NCBI GenBank assembly: GCA_964634895.1
Contig: CAZWJS010000034.1
Span: 1-14,591 of the forward strand
Origin: CG-Epi1 sp964634895
GTDB taxonomy: Archaea > Thermoplasmatota > Poseidoniia > MGIII > CG-Epi1
DNA: 14,591 nucleotides
Reading direction: 5' to 3'
In this document: piece by piece, positions 4,926 through 12,682 of the stretch
How positions within the stretch are numbered: the first letter of the stretch is position 1
Layout: each line of letters starts with the position of its first letter
Program-made: the position numbers and the translations under genes
The notes under the pieces: model-generated
What the model was told of the DNA's origin: nothing
Databases searched by the model: none
The model's input: only the letters and a program-made list of their open reading frames with translations

Positions 4926-7328
4926 ATGAACAAAAGCTCATCAGTCATCATAGCGCTTATGCTAACATTGACAACCATGAGTACCGGATCTATAGAAGAA
5001 ACTGATTTTGAGATTGTAAATAACTCCTCAAACGGCTTTGATGCCCATGAAAATGATACAATCAACAGAACAAATACTTTCCCTTTTGATATTCTCTTTG
5101 ATGACTATCATGAATACTACGAAGTTGTTTCACAATTACAAAAATTTGCAAATGATTATCCCGATATTGTTGAGATATACACTTTAACAGACATAATTCC
5201 TGCAGGTGAAACCTGGCAAGGAAATGAAGTTATTGGAATTAAAATATCGGATAATGTAGCAAACGAACCTGATTTCTATGATGACCCGGATGAAGAAACG
5301 TTCTTCGTAGTTGGAAATCATCATGCTCGAGAATGGATGACTGTCGTCACCACACTTTATTTTGTTTATTTTCTAACCCATTACTATGGCATGGAGCCCA
5401 CTGACAATGATGGTGACGGATTGATTAATGAAGACATGATTGATGGAGTAGACAATGATGGTGATGGTGAACAAGGCGGGCGTGTTGATGAACAAGGTAG
5501 AGCCTTATTTGATGGAATTGACAACGATGGAGACGGAATTATAGATGAGGGAATAGATGAAGACCCAAGCGAGGCTCGAGTAACTCATTTAGTTAACAAC
5601 AGAGAAACTTGGATTATACCTATACTAAATCCTGATGGATACATATATGATAGAGAAGACCCTGAGAGGTTTTGGCGTAAAAACTTACGAGATAATACGG
5701 ATGATGATAGATATCAGGAAGGGTGTGATGGAGTAGATCTTAATCGAAACTATCCTTTTGAATGGGGGCATAACACACAACCTACAGCACTGCTTGGAGA
5801 AGATGGAGAAGTTGAATTTACAGTTGATGATGATAATCCTTGTTCAGACGTCTATCACGGGCCTCGCGATCAACATGATGATGATGGAGATTGTGAATTA
5901 AACTGTGACTTTCCATTTGTAGGACTTGGAGATCAAAACACGCAAACAGGAGTGGATGAGGATCCTCCTGATGTGAACAGAGAAGATGACGATAATGACG
6001 GTAAAATCGGAGAGGATAAAGAAGGTGGATTTTCCGAACCTGAAACTCAAGTGATAGAGTATCTAACTTGGAGATTAGATATATACGAGGATTATCCTCA
6101 AGTCGAATATTTGGAAGATTACCAAAATGGAACTGAGAGAAACAACTGGCCAGAAATGTTTGTCACAAGTCCTGATGGAGATTACATTCGAAATTATAGA
6201 ACTGAAGCTCATGATATGAAACACAATATCATGAATTCAGTATCATACCACTCGTGTTCTAATCTTTACATTTGGCCATGGGGATTCAAGGATCAAGACC
6301 CTCCACATGAGCTCTATATGGAGAATCAAGTAAAACCCCTTATGAATTTGACTGGATATGGTAACTGGAAGGATCAAGGAGGGTACAAAGTATCTGGTGA
6401 TATCAATGATTACCAATATGGAATGCAAGGTTCATTTTCATACACTGTTGAGTTGAATAGCTGTGGACAGCAAGGTGAGCTTGAGGGGGGATTCCATGCT
6501 GATACACGACTTATCCGGCCAACTGTAAGAATGCATCTTTTGACCAACGTGCACTTCTTGGATGAATCGCCTAATGCAAGAATTGGACAGATGTTCCCAG
6601 ATTTTGGAGACATTGATGGTGATGGTATCAGTTCCCCTGAGGAAACGATGATGCCTAAACTAAGCATATTGTCATCAAAAGGGGAAACTGTTGGATTCCA
6701 ATCTGATACCGATGTTGATTTTGGTGAATACTTTGCCAAGGACGACCTGCCTGTAAGGGTTAAGGTTGAGGATTCACAATTCATGTTGCAGGATTCACTA
6801 ATGTTGAATTATAGAACTGGTAAAATGGCTGAGGAAGTATGGAAAGAAATTCCTATGTTATGTATCACGGGTTGTGACACTAAAGATTACACAGACTACA
6901 GTGCTGAATTCACAATACCAAGAAGAGACTCCGTTTTCATAGCATACATTCCTGAAGTTGAAGAGGCTACCAACATTCAATTCTATGCTGTAGCTCAAGA
7001 TTCAAGACTTGCCAACGAATACGGTGGTGGATTTGTTTTAACTGGGTATGGTGCTGCAGAACCTATTGAAATCTTTGTAGATGATATAATTGGATTTGGA
7101 AATCCTATTATTGATTTCTTTGCAGTAGCAATGATGATGGGGATAATGTATGGAATTGTTTGGGGAGGGTTATACAAGACTGTAGGAATTGCTACAGAGG
7201 CTGAAAGAAGAAAAAATGAAGATGATGAATCACGAAATAAAATGCCTAAGAAAAAGACCAAACCTCCTACTAAACCACCAAATAAAGCTAGCCAAAGAAG
7301 AATAGCTGCAATACCTAAAGGAGATTAA
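4926..7328 (+). CDS. secreted, membrane-anchored M14 zinc carboxypeptidase with acidic loop insertions
   Basis: Extracellular metallo-exopeptidase that removes C-terminal residues from peptides. Residues 1-22 look like a signal peptide. Matched by eye to carboxypeptidase A, the M14 residues are present: zinc ligands H133 and E136 (HARE) and H442 (SYHSCS), substrate-binding R255 (WRKNLR) and N273-R274 (DLNRNY), likely Y498, and catalytic E509 (SYTVEL). The E136 to H442 gap is about 306 residues against about 124 in bovine CPA. The extra length lies in two Asp-rich insertions (about 158-215 and 284-370) with DNDGDG-type calcium-loop-like motifs; another (GDIDGDG) is at 561-567. Eight cysteines suggest disulfides. 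After a beta-rich region (about 575-720), a helix at 728-750 and a Lys/Pro-rich tail (about 760-800) predict a C-terminal anchor with the enzyme outside. The NSS transporter gene follows 5 nt downstream. Confidence 0.92.
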   Translation: MNKSSSVIIALMLTLTTMSTGSIEETDFEIVNNSSNGFDAHENDTINRTNTFPFDILFDDYHEYYEVVSQLQKFANDYPDIVEIYTLTDIIPAGETWQGNEVIGIKISDNVANEPDFYDDPDEETFFVVGNHHAREWMTVVTTLYFVYFLTHYYGMEPTDNDGDGLINEDMIDGVDNDGDGEQGGRVDEQGRALFDGIDNDGDGIIDEGIDEDPSEARVTHLVNNRETWIIPILNPDGYIYDREDPERFWRKNLRDNTDDDRYQEGCDGVDLNRNYPFEWGHNTQPTALLGEDGEVEFTVDDDNPCSDVYHGPRDQHDDDGDCELNCDFPFVGLGDQNTQTGVDEDPPDVNREDDDNDGKIGEDKEGGFSEPETQVIEYLTWRLDIYEDYPQVEYLEDYQNGTERNNWPEMFVTSPDGDYIRNYRTEAHDMKHNIMNSVSYHSCSNLYIWPWGFKDQDPPHELYMENQVKPLMNLTGYGNWKDQGGYKVSGDINDYQYGMQGSFSYTVELNSCGQQGELEGGFHADTRLIRPTVRMHLLTNVHFLDESPNARIGQMFPDFGDIDGDGISSPEETMMPKLSILSSKGETVGFQSDTDVDFGEYFAKDDLPVRVKVEDSQFMLQDSLMLNYRTGKMAEEVWKEIPMLCITGCDTKDYTDYSAEFTIPRRDSVFIAYIPEVEEATNIQFYAVAQDSRLANEYGGGFVLTGYGAAEPIEIFVDDIIGFGNPIIDFFAVAMMMGIMYGIVWGGLYKTVGIATEAERRKNEDDESRNKMPKKKTKPPTKPPNKASQRRIAAIPKGD
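5403..5537 (+). repeat. three DNDGDG-coding repeat units within the carboxypeptidase gene
   Basis: Near-identical 18-nt units begin at 5403, 5451 and 5520, each encoding Asp-Asn-Asp-Gly-Asp-Gly. They are followed by LINED, EQGGRVDE and IIDEGIDED respectively. A related unit, encoding DIDGDG, starts at 6609. They resemble EF-hand, dockerin or thrombospondin-3 type calcium loops. The shared sequence suggests duplication of a short module inside the catalytic domain. Confidence 0.7.
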
Positions 7329-7333
7329 GATTA

Positions 7334-8872
7334 ATGGCTGAAGATAAGCAACCTGAAGAATTTTCATCTAGATTAGGGTTGATTCTAACAACTGTAGGGG
7401 CGGCTGTAGGTACTGGGAATATCTGGAGATTCCCCAGAGAAGCAGCAGCAAATGGAGGCGGCTCCTTTATGATTGGTTGGTTGATTTTTCTTTTTGCTTG
7501 GTCGATTCCTTTGCTTATGGCTGAATTTGCAATAGGAAAGAAAACAAGACTAGGAACAGTAGGCGCTATGAGAGATATGGCAGGACGAAAATTCACTTGG
7601 CTTGGAATATGGATGATGTGGGTTGGAACTGCTGTAGGATTTTACTATGCTGTAGTAATGGGATGGACAATCAGATACTTTTGGATTGCAATTTCAGGCC
7701 AAATGAGTGATGCAACAGATACAACAGAAACACAGGCTCTTTGGGATAACTTCATATCTTCACCTGGAGAAGTAGTTCTTTTCCAACTAATAGCTGTAGG
7801 ATTTTCAGCATTTATTGTTTACAATGGCATAAGTGGTATCGAGAAAGCAAACAAAATATTGATTCCTTGTCTAGTCACCTTCCTTGTAGTCGCAATGATT
7901 TATCCATTTATTCTGAACCCAGCGGGCGCCATGATGGGATTGAAATTCCTTTTCATACCCCAAGGAGAATATCTATTCAAAGGTGAAACTTGGATTCGAG
8001 CACTAACTCAATCGGCATGGTCAACATCTGCAGGTTTTGGAATGGCAATAACATATGCTGTAGCTATGAGAAAGAAAGAAGATATTGGCCTCAATGCATT
8101 TCTCACTGGACTTGGTAATAACTCAGTTTCTTTAATTGCAGGCGTGGCCGTATTAGGCACTGTATTTGCGTTGTCTGATTCAACTGCGGAGGGTTTAGAA
8201 GCCGTAGAGTCCGGATCATCCGGTTTAACTTTTATCCATTTAACTGCATTATTTGCATCAATGGGAACTGCTGGATGGATTATAGGTAGTATTTTTTTCT
8301 TGGCCATGTCTTTTGCAGCTTTAACATCAATGGTCTCTACTTTACAAGGCTGTGTCGTCAATTTTGTAGATATGGGATGGGAAAGAAAAGAAGCTGTAAA
8401 ATATATTGCCATTGCAGTTGCTCTAGCAGGTATACCCTCAGCAATAAGTTTAGAATTCTTAGATAATCAAGATTTTGTATGGGGCACCGGTTTGATAGTA
8501 TCTGGATTAATGGTTGCAGTAGTCGTTATGAGATTTGGAGTTAGCGATTTTAGAAAGAATTTGATTAACACGGAACATGCTGACATTCAAATTGGAGAAT
8601 GGTGGGAATTTATAATAAAATATGTTTTCCCTATTGAATTTACTGCAGTTTTTGGCTTTTTCATATATGAAAAACTACAGGATGAAGGCCAATCACCAAT
8701 TGAAGGAATGGGATTAGGACTTTTCACCATTATTACAATGATTGTACAATGGTTTATTATTCTAACAATATTCATCTTTTTCCTAAATGATAAAGTAGCT
8801 GATGCTGCGAAAAAGGGCCCTGTATCGGATGGTAACTTTGATGATGACGTAGAATGGGCTGAGAGTGTCTAA
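7334..8872 (+). CDS. neurotransmitter:sodium symporter (SNF/NSS) family amino acid transporter
   Basis: Inner-membrane secondary transporter of the LeuT fold that imports amino acids or related amines with sodium. The 512-residue length is normal. The unwound first helix carries the family signature SSRLGLILTTVGAAVG (11-26) followed by GTGNIWRFP (26-34). The second unwound helix is around 226-242 (SAWSTSAGFGMAITYA). Helix 8 has AALTSMVS (328-335), whose Thr-Ser pair corresponds to LeuT Na2-site residues T354/S355. I count about 11-12 hydrophobic segments, and the C-terminus is acidic. GGAG at 7320-7323 lies 10 nt before the ATG, and only 5 nt separate it from the carboxypeptidase stop, so the two are almost certainly one operon. 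The substrate cannot be read from the sequence; released amino acids are the natural guess. It ends 3 nt from the convergent zinc-ribbon gene. Confidence 0.95.
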   Translation: MAEDKQPEEFSSRLGLILTTVGAAVGTGNIWRFPREAAANGGGSFMIGWLIFLFAWSIPLLMAEFAIGKKTRLGTVGAMRDMAGRKFTWLGIWMMWVGTAVGFYYAVVMGWTIRYFWIAISGQMSDATDTTETQALWDNFISSPGEVVLFQLIAVGFSAFIVYNGISGIEKANKILIPCLVTFLVVAMIYPFILNPAGAMMGLKFLFIPQGEYLFKGETWIRALTQSAWSTSAGFGMAITYAVAMRKKEDIGLNAFLTGLGNNSVSLIAGVAVLGTVFALSDSTAEGLEAVESGSSGLTFIHLTALFASMGTAGWIIGSIFFLAMSFAALTSMVSTLQGCVVNFVDMGWERKEAVKYIAIAVALAGIPSAISLEFLDNQDFVWGTGLIVSGLMVAVVVMRFGVSDFRKNLINTEHADIQIGEWWEFIIKYVFPIEFTAVFGFFIYEKLQDEGQSPIEGMGLGLFTIITMIVQWFIILTIFIFFLNDKVADAAKKGPVSDGNFDDDVEWAESV

Positions 8873-8875
8873 AAA

Positions 8876-9706
8876 TTACCTCAAAAGTTGAGATTTGGCG
8901 GCCGTAAATTCCTCTTGGCTTAGCATCCCGCGATCTTTAAGTTCACCTAATTTACGAATCTGCTCAAGTAAGGCTTCTCTACTATCTTTAACTGCAGTAG
9001 TATCTTTGAGATTACTGCCCCAATCATCTCTGCGATCTGAACGCTTTTTAAGACGAGAACCACATTTTCCACATATTCTAAAATTGGCTGGAGCCCTTGC
9101 CCCACACTTCCCACAAACGACATGAAAATCTTCAGTTATAACCTCACGGTGTGAATATAATTCTGCTTTTTCCTCCTCACCAGGCGGAATTTCACTCAAA
9201 AAGATATTTGCATTCTCATAATCATTAGGAAACCAATCTCTCCTAACAACTGAGAATGTATCACCTTCAATAGAATGATAATATAAATCCATACGGCTAA
9301 TTCCCCTATCCTTAGATGCACTCCTAACCTCAAAATTAAAATGAATCTCTTCGTTTGAGTTTAAACTATCTAATATTGTTTTCCCACGTGTCTCTAAATT
9401 ATCAAATGATATTGTTACTGAACGAGCTTGCCCATTACCTGAATTAATAACTAAAACGTCTAAAGAAGTCCACTCATTCATCACTGAAGGTAGGGATTGT
9501 GAGGCGGTAATCTCTAAAAAAGGAAAGCTGAAACTAGACGGTTCTGAAAAATCAAAATTATCGGTTGAAGACTCAATCTTAGGTGCTAGTAAGTCTTTCA
9601 ATACTTTTTCTTTATTAATTCCAGATTTCTGGATTCTTTTCTTCTTAATTTTACGAACTTTTTTTTTCTCACCGAAATCAGTAAATGAGACTTTATCGGA
9701 CATCAT
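8876..9706 (-). CDS. zinc-ribbon protein with a C-terminal SHOCT-like domain
   Basis: Function unknown. In order: a very basic N-terminus (KKKVRKIKKKRIQK, 14-27), a linker, a beta-rich domain at about 62-195 with a CARDB-like stretch (WTSLDVLVINSGNGQA, 79-94), a zinc ribbon with C198, C201, C212 and C215 (CGKCG and CGKCG), a charged linker, and a C-terminal SHOCT-like helical pair (LLEQIRKLGELKDRGMLSQE, 246-265). SHOCT domains commonly sit at the ends of oligomeric or membrane-linked proteins. No signal peptide or membrane helix is visible, so it is probably cytosolic, possibly contacting nucleic acid through the basic tail. TATATTTA is centred about 23 nt before the first ATG (9706) and about 26 nt before the second (9703). 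The second Met is therefore the likelier start of a leaderless transcript. A T5 run (8871-8875) follows the stop. Confidence 0.85.
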   Translation of the reverse strand: MMSDKVSFTDFGEKKKVRKIKKKRIQKSGINKEKVLKDLLAPKIESSTDNFDFSEPSSFSFPFLEITASQSLPSVMNEWTSLDVLVINSGNGQARSVTISFDNLETRGKTILDSLNSNEEIHFNFEVRSASKDRGISRMDLYYHSIEGDTFSVVRRDWFPNDYENANIFLSEIPPGEEEKAELYSHREVITEDFHVVCGKCGARAPANFRICGKCGSRLKKRSDRRDDWGSNLKDTTAVKDSREALLEQIRKLGELKDRGMLSQEEFTAAKSQLLR

Positions 9707-9724
9707 CTAAGTCATGTAAAGGGG

Positions 9725-9732
9725 TAAATATA
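9725..9732 (-). promoter_or_regulatory. TATA box for the zinc-ribbon/SHOCT gene
   Basis: Minus-strand TATATTTA lies in the 37-bp gap after the dnaK stop, centred about 26 nt before ATG 9703. This suggests that the downstream gene can be transcribed independently of grpE-dnaK. Confidence 0.5.
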
Positions 9733-9743
9733 CGCGCTAGCCT

Positions 9744-11594
9744 TTATTTTTCATCATCGACTTCTTCGTAATCTACATCTACCACATTATCATCATCAAC
9801 TTCCGAACTATCATCCTCAGACTGATTGCTGGCTTGCTCCTCTGCTGCCTGCTGATAAGCCATTTGACCTATCGTTTGTGATGCCTGTTGGAAATCTTCA
9901 AGAGCTTTTTTCATAGCATCTAAATCATCGCCCTTCATTGCTTCTTGTAATTTCTCCTTGGACTCATCAACTTTTGATTTAGTATCTTCATCAACCTTTT
10001 CTCCTAAATCTTTGATAGCTTTTTCTGTAGCATAAATAAATGATTCTGCTTGATTACGTGTTTCAATAACTTCTCTTGCCACTTTATCTTCGTCAGCAAA
10101 TTTTTCAGCTTCTTTAACTTTTTGATCAATTTCATCATCACTCAAATTAGATTTTGATGTTATTTCTATCTTTTGCTCATTATCTGTGCCTAAATCCTTC
10201 GCTCTAACATTCAAAACGCCATTACGATCTATATCAAAAGTTACCTCAATCTGAGGAACTCCTCTTGGTGAAGGAGGTATTCCTACAAGCTGAAAACGAC
10301 CTAATGTATCGTTATCTGCAGCCATTGTTCTTTCACCTTGAAGGACATGAATCTCAACTGCTGGCTGATTATCTGCAGCTGTAGAAAAAATCTTGGACTT
10401 GTTAGTGGGAATTGTAGTATTTCTATCTATTAATGGTGTTAAAACAGACCCTTCAGTTTCAATACCTAATGTTAGTGGCGTAACATCCAAGAGAACTATA
10501 TCTTTCACATCTCCTGCAAGAACACCAGCTTGAATTGCTGCACCCATAGCAACACATTGCATTGGATCAACTCCTCTTTCAGCCTTACGACCTACGAATT
10601 TTTCAAACGCTTCTTGAACTGTGGGCATTCTTGTTGGACCACCTACAAGAATAACACGGTCAACGTCACCGGGCTTTAGTTTCGCATCTTTGAAAGCTTG
10701 CTTAATTGGCTTCTCACAACGAGCAATAACTTTACTTACAGTTTCTTCTAATTTAGCTCTAGTTAAATCATGCTCAAAATGTTTAGGCCCACTAGAATCT
10801 GACCAAATATAAGGTAAATTAATTGTTGCTTTAAGAGTATTGCTTAACTCAATCTTAGCTTTCTCTGCAGCATCTCTGAGCCTCTGTGTAGCAGCTTGAT
10901 CATCTCGTAAATCAATTCCATTTTCTTCTTGGAAAATGTCTGCCAAATAATCAACTATAGCATCATCCATGTCAGTTCCACCTAATTTGTTGTCACCTGA
11001 TGTTGATATTACATCAAAAACACCGTCATCCATTTCCATTATTGTAACATCAAAAGTTCCTCCACCCAAATCGAGAACGGCTACGGTGTATTCTCCCTCC
11101 TTCTCAAGGCCATAAGCCAATGCTGCTGCTGTTGGTTCATTAATTATGCGCTCAACTTTGAGACCAGCTATCTTTCCTGCATCTATTGTAGATTGTCTTT
11201 GACCATCATTAAAATAAGCTGGAACTGTGATAACTGCCTTCTGAATATCCACTCCTAAATGTGATTCAGCGTCAGCCTTAATCTTTTGTAAAATCATTGC
11301 TGAAATTTCTTCAGGAGAATATTTTTTCTTCTTAATTGTAACTCTGTGCTTCGTACCCATCTGCCTTTTAATTCGCATAACCGTGTTCTCTGGATTAAGA
11401 ACTGCTTGCCTCTTAGCAGGGTCACCTACTATACGATCACCATCTTTTGTAAATGCTACCACAGAAGGAAACATCTTGCCACCAAAAGTAGAACCTTCTG
11501 CTGAAGGTATGATGACTGGCCGCCCACCTTCCAAATATGCTGCCTCTGAATTTGTGGTTCCCAAATCTATTCCAATTATTATTTCTTTTGACAT
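9744..11594 (-). CDS. dnaK: molecular chaperone DnaK (Hsp70)
   Basis: ATP-driven chaperone that binds exposed hydrophobic segments and works with DnaJ and GrpE. With the start at 11594 it has 616 residues. The ATPase domain shows GIDLGTTNS (8-16), LDLGGGTFD (174-182) and ILVGGPTRMP (315-324). The linker VLLDVTPLTLGIE (367-379) leads into the substrate-binding domain, a helical lid and an acidic tail ending EEVDDEK. It lacks the roughly 25-residue ATPase-domain insertion of Gram-negative DnaK, as do Gram-positive and archaeal forms. The frame stays open 12 codons further upstream, to 11630, but that extension is Lys-rich and lies inside grpE. The ATG at 11594 is 1 nt after the grpE stop and has GGTGA 5 nt upstream. 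Archaeal DnaK is generally regarded as acquired from bacteria. No dnaJ lies next to it here. Confidence 0.96.
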   Translation of the reverse strand: MSKEIIIGIDLGTTNSEAAYLEGGRPVIIPSAEGSTFGGKMFPSVVAFTKDGDRIVGDPAKRQAVLNPENTVMRIKRQMGTKHRVTIKKKKYSPEEISAMILQKIKADAESHLGVDIQKAVITVPAYFNDGQRQSTIDAGKIAGLKVERIINEPTAAALAYGLEKEGEYTVAVLDLGGGTFDVTIMEMDDGVFDVISTSGDNKLGGTDMDDAIVDYLADIFQEENGIDLRDDQAATQRLRDAAEKAKIELSNTLKATINLPYIWSDSSGPKHFEHDLTRAKLEETVSKVIARCEKPIKQAFKDAKLKPGDVDRVILVGGPTRMPTVQEAFEKFVGRKAERGVDPMQCVAMGAAIQAGVLAGDVKDIVLLDVTPLTLGIETEGSVLTPLIDRNTTIPTNKSKIFSTAADNQPAVEIHVLQGERTMAADNDTLGRFQLVGIPPSPRGVPQIEVTFDIDRNGVLNVRAKDLGTDNEQKIEITSKSNLSDDEIDQKVKEAEKFADEDKVAREVIETRNQAESFIYATEKAIKDLGEKVDEDTKSKVDESKEKLQEAMKGDDLDAMKKALEDFQQASQTIGQMAYQQAAEEQASNQSEDDSSEVDDDNVVDVDYEEVDDEK

Positions 11595-11595
11595 T

Positions 11596-12138
11596 TTACT
11601 CACCATTTTCTTTTTTATTTTCTTTTTCACTTTTCTTTGATACTACTACCTTTGCAGGCCGAAGCAATTCCTCTTCCAATAAATAACCCGATTGAACAAC
11701 ATCTACTATTGTATCAGGTTTGACTTCATCACTTTCAATACTTGTCAATGCCTCATGCAATCTGAAATCAAATTGCTCATTCAATGGATTAAAACGTTGA
11801 ATTTTCATAGATTCCATAAAAGATATAATCAATTTATTTACTCCTTTTATACCGTCCAATGAACTTTCCAGATCAGGATATGCATAGTTAACTGCAGTAT
11901 CCATAGTATCAATAACCTCTAAAAAAGAAGAGAGGACTTCGCCCTTAATTCGAAGGGAAAGATGTTCTTTATCTCTGTCTAAACGCTTGCGAAAATTATC
12001 AAAATCGGCAACAGCTCTTAAAAACTTGTCATTAGTTTCTTCAAGTTCAATTTTTAATTGAGCAATTTCTTGTTCGGGAGACGAGTCTTGAGACTCTTCT
12101 TCAGCACCTTCGGAGTCTTGTTTAGCCTTGGTTTTCAT
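11596..12138 (-). CDS. grpE: nucleotide exchange factor GrpE
   Basis: Dimeric cochaperone that releases ADP from DnaK. At 180 aa it has the expected parts: a disordered acidic start (1-22), a long coiled-coil helix (about 22-66) including FDNFRKR (46-52), a helical bundle with EQFDFRLHEA (121-130), and the C-terminal beta-domain signature VVQSGYLLEEELLRPAKVVV (147-166). The last 13 residues are a Lys/Glu/Asn-rich tail. It directly precedes dnaK with one base between stop and start. The 66-bp upstream gap holds a TATA box and an inverted repeat. Confidence 0.95.
   Translation of the reverse strand: MKTKAKQDSEGAEEESQDSSPEQEIAQLKIELEETNDKFLRAVADFDNFRKRLDRDKEHLSLRIKGEVLSSFLEVIDTMDTAVNYAYPDLESSLDGIKGVNKLIISFMESMKIQRFNPLNEQFDFRLHEALTSIESDEVKPDTIVDVVQSGYLLEEELLRPAKVVVSKKSEKENKKENGE
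11600..11604 (-). promoter_or_regulatory. Shine-Dalgarno-like site that fixes the dnaK start
   Basis: Minus-strand GGTGA, part of the anti-SD complement, lies 5 nt before the ATG at 11594 and inside the last codons of grpE. No comparable motif precedes the more upstream in-frame ATGs. Confidence 0.55.
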
Positions 12139-12151
12139 CAGTTATGAACCT

Positions 12152-12166
12152 GAGGTTGTTAACCTC
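12152..12166. promoter_or_regulatory. inverted repeat at the grpE-dnaK promoter, candidate operator
   Basis: GAGGTT-GTT-AACCTC has perfect 6-bp arms and a 3-nt spacer. It lies between the TATA elements and the grpE start. From the stronger TATA box (12188-12195) transcription would begin near 12165, within the repeat, so a bound repressor could block initiation. The arms are too short and the sequence too AT-balanced for a terminator hairpin. The regulator is unknown. Confidence 0.45.
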
Positions 12167-12187
12167 TCATTTAAAGGAAAAGCACTC

Positions 12188-12195
12188 TATATAAA
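12188..12195 (-). promoter_or_regulatory. TATA box for grpE-dnaK
   Basis: Minus-strand TTTATATA with an A-rich BRE-like stretch upstream (AAGAAAT). It is centred 54 nt before the grpE ATG, so the transcript would have a leader of about 27 nt, unlike the leaderless units elsewhere in the window. A weaker alternative, CCTTTAAATG (12168-12177), would shorten the leader to about 8 nt. Confidence 0.5.
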
Positions 12196-12204
12196 ATTTC
12201 TTAA

Positions 12205-12603
12205 TTATTTAAGACCAAATTTCTCACGAGCTTCGGAGACTCTCTTACGATAAACCTTAGGAAGTTGGTAGCGCGCTATTTGCTCAACTTCAGTCCACCT
12301 TTTCTGAAATTCTTTCTTCGAATTAGTAGAAACAATTTCTTCAAATTTATCCATATAATACTTTGTCAACCACAAATAATATGCTGAAAATGATAAGGTA
12401 ATTAAACCTATTATGAGAATCCAGATATCATAATCGCCAACAAAATCCAAGATAGTTGTCGGTGAAATAGAAGAATCTGAATACCATTGGCCCACAACTC
12501 CCACAAAGACCATGAAAGAACTTAATATCGTTCCAACAAGACTAATTGCTAACATATGCTCCTGTAGAACGTCATCAATCTGCTTCCTCAATTCACTTGC
12601 CAT
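12205..12603 (-). CDS. two-helix membrane protein of unknown function, 132 aa
   Basis: No family recognised. The sequence has an amphipathic N-terminal helix (1-16), two membrane helices (about 18-40 and 58-80) joined by a short Ser/Thr/Asp-containing loop, and a basic, helical C-terminal part of about 50 residues (81-132) rich in Lys, Arg and Glu. By the positive-inside rule both ends would face the cytoplasm with a short outside loop. TTTATA on the minus strand is centred 27 nt before the ATG, so it is probably leaderless and has its own promoter, divergent from the aminotransferase gene. The grpE promoter begins just past its stop. Confidence 0.8.
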   Translation of the reverse strand: MASELRKQIDDVLQEHMLAISLVGTILSSFMVFVGVVGQWYSDSSISPTTILDFVGDYDIWILIIGLITLSFSAYYLWLTKYYMDKFEEIVSTNSKKEFQKRWTEVEQIARYQLPKVYRKRVSEAREKFGLK

Positions 12604-12627
12604 ATAATGTATTTACAAATGCTTAAG

Positions 12628-12633
12628 TATAAA
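12628..12633 (-). promoter_or_regulatory. TATA box for the two-helix membrane protein gene
   Basis: TTTATA on the minus strand is centred 27 nt before ATG 12603, in the 79-bp divergent region that also holds the aminotransferase promoter. Confidence 0.5.
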
Positions 12634-12652
12634 GATTACGCAAAAAAAATAA

Positions 12653-12661
12653 TAATATTTA
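12653..12661 (+). promoter_or_regulatory. TATA box for the aminotransferase-msrA operon
   Basis: TAATATTTA is centred 26 nt before ATG 12683 and is preceded by an A8 run that could act as the BRE or as a flexible segment. The two divergent TATA boxes here are about 26 bp apart, so the transcription units are back to back but have separate boxes. Confidence 0.55.
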
Positions 12662-12682
12662 CTAGCCTGTCATTAATTTTAC

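Noticed and set aside
5403..6630. Asp-rich repeats considered as a CRISPR-like or tandem non-coding repeat
   Set aside because: The units are short, unevenly spaced, in frame, and encode calcium-loop-like motifs, so they are protein-level repeats.
6410..6784. 124-codon open frame antisense to the carboxypeptidase gene
   Set aside because: It lies opposite the catalytic Glu region of a clear M14 enzyme and shows no protein-like motif or promoter.
8008..8412. 134-codon open frame antisense to the sodium symporter gene
   Set aside because: The plus strand here encodes well-conserved NSS helices. The antisense peptide has no family resemblance and is explained by codon bias.
11595..11630. A longer dnaK with a Lys-rich N-terminal extension starting at 11630
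   Set aside because: The extension lies inside the grpE tail in another frame and has low-complexity Lys content. The ATG at 11594 has a GGTGA motif and gives the standard DnaK N-terminus.
12152..12166. Inverted repeat considered as a transcription terminator hairpin for the two-helix protein gene
   Set aside because: The stem is only 6 bp, no T-run follows on the relevant strand, and it lies between the TATA elements and the grpE start, which fits an operator better.
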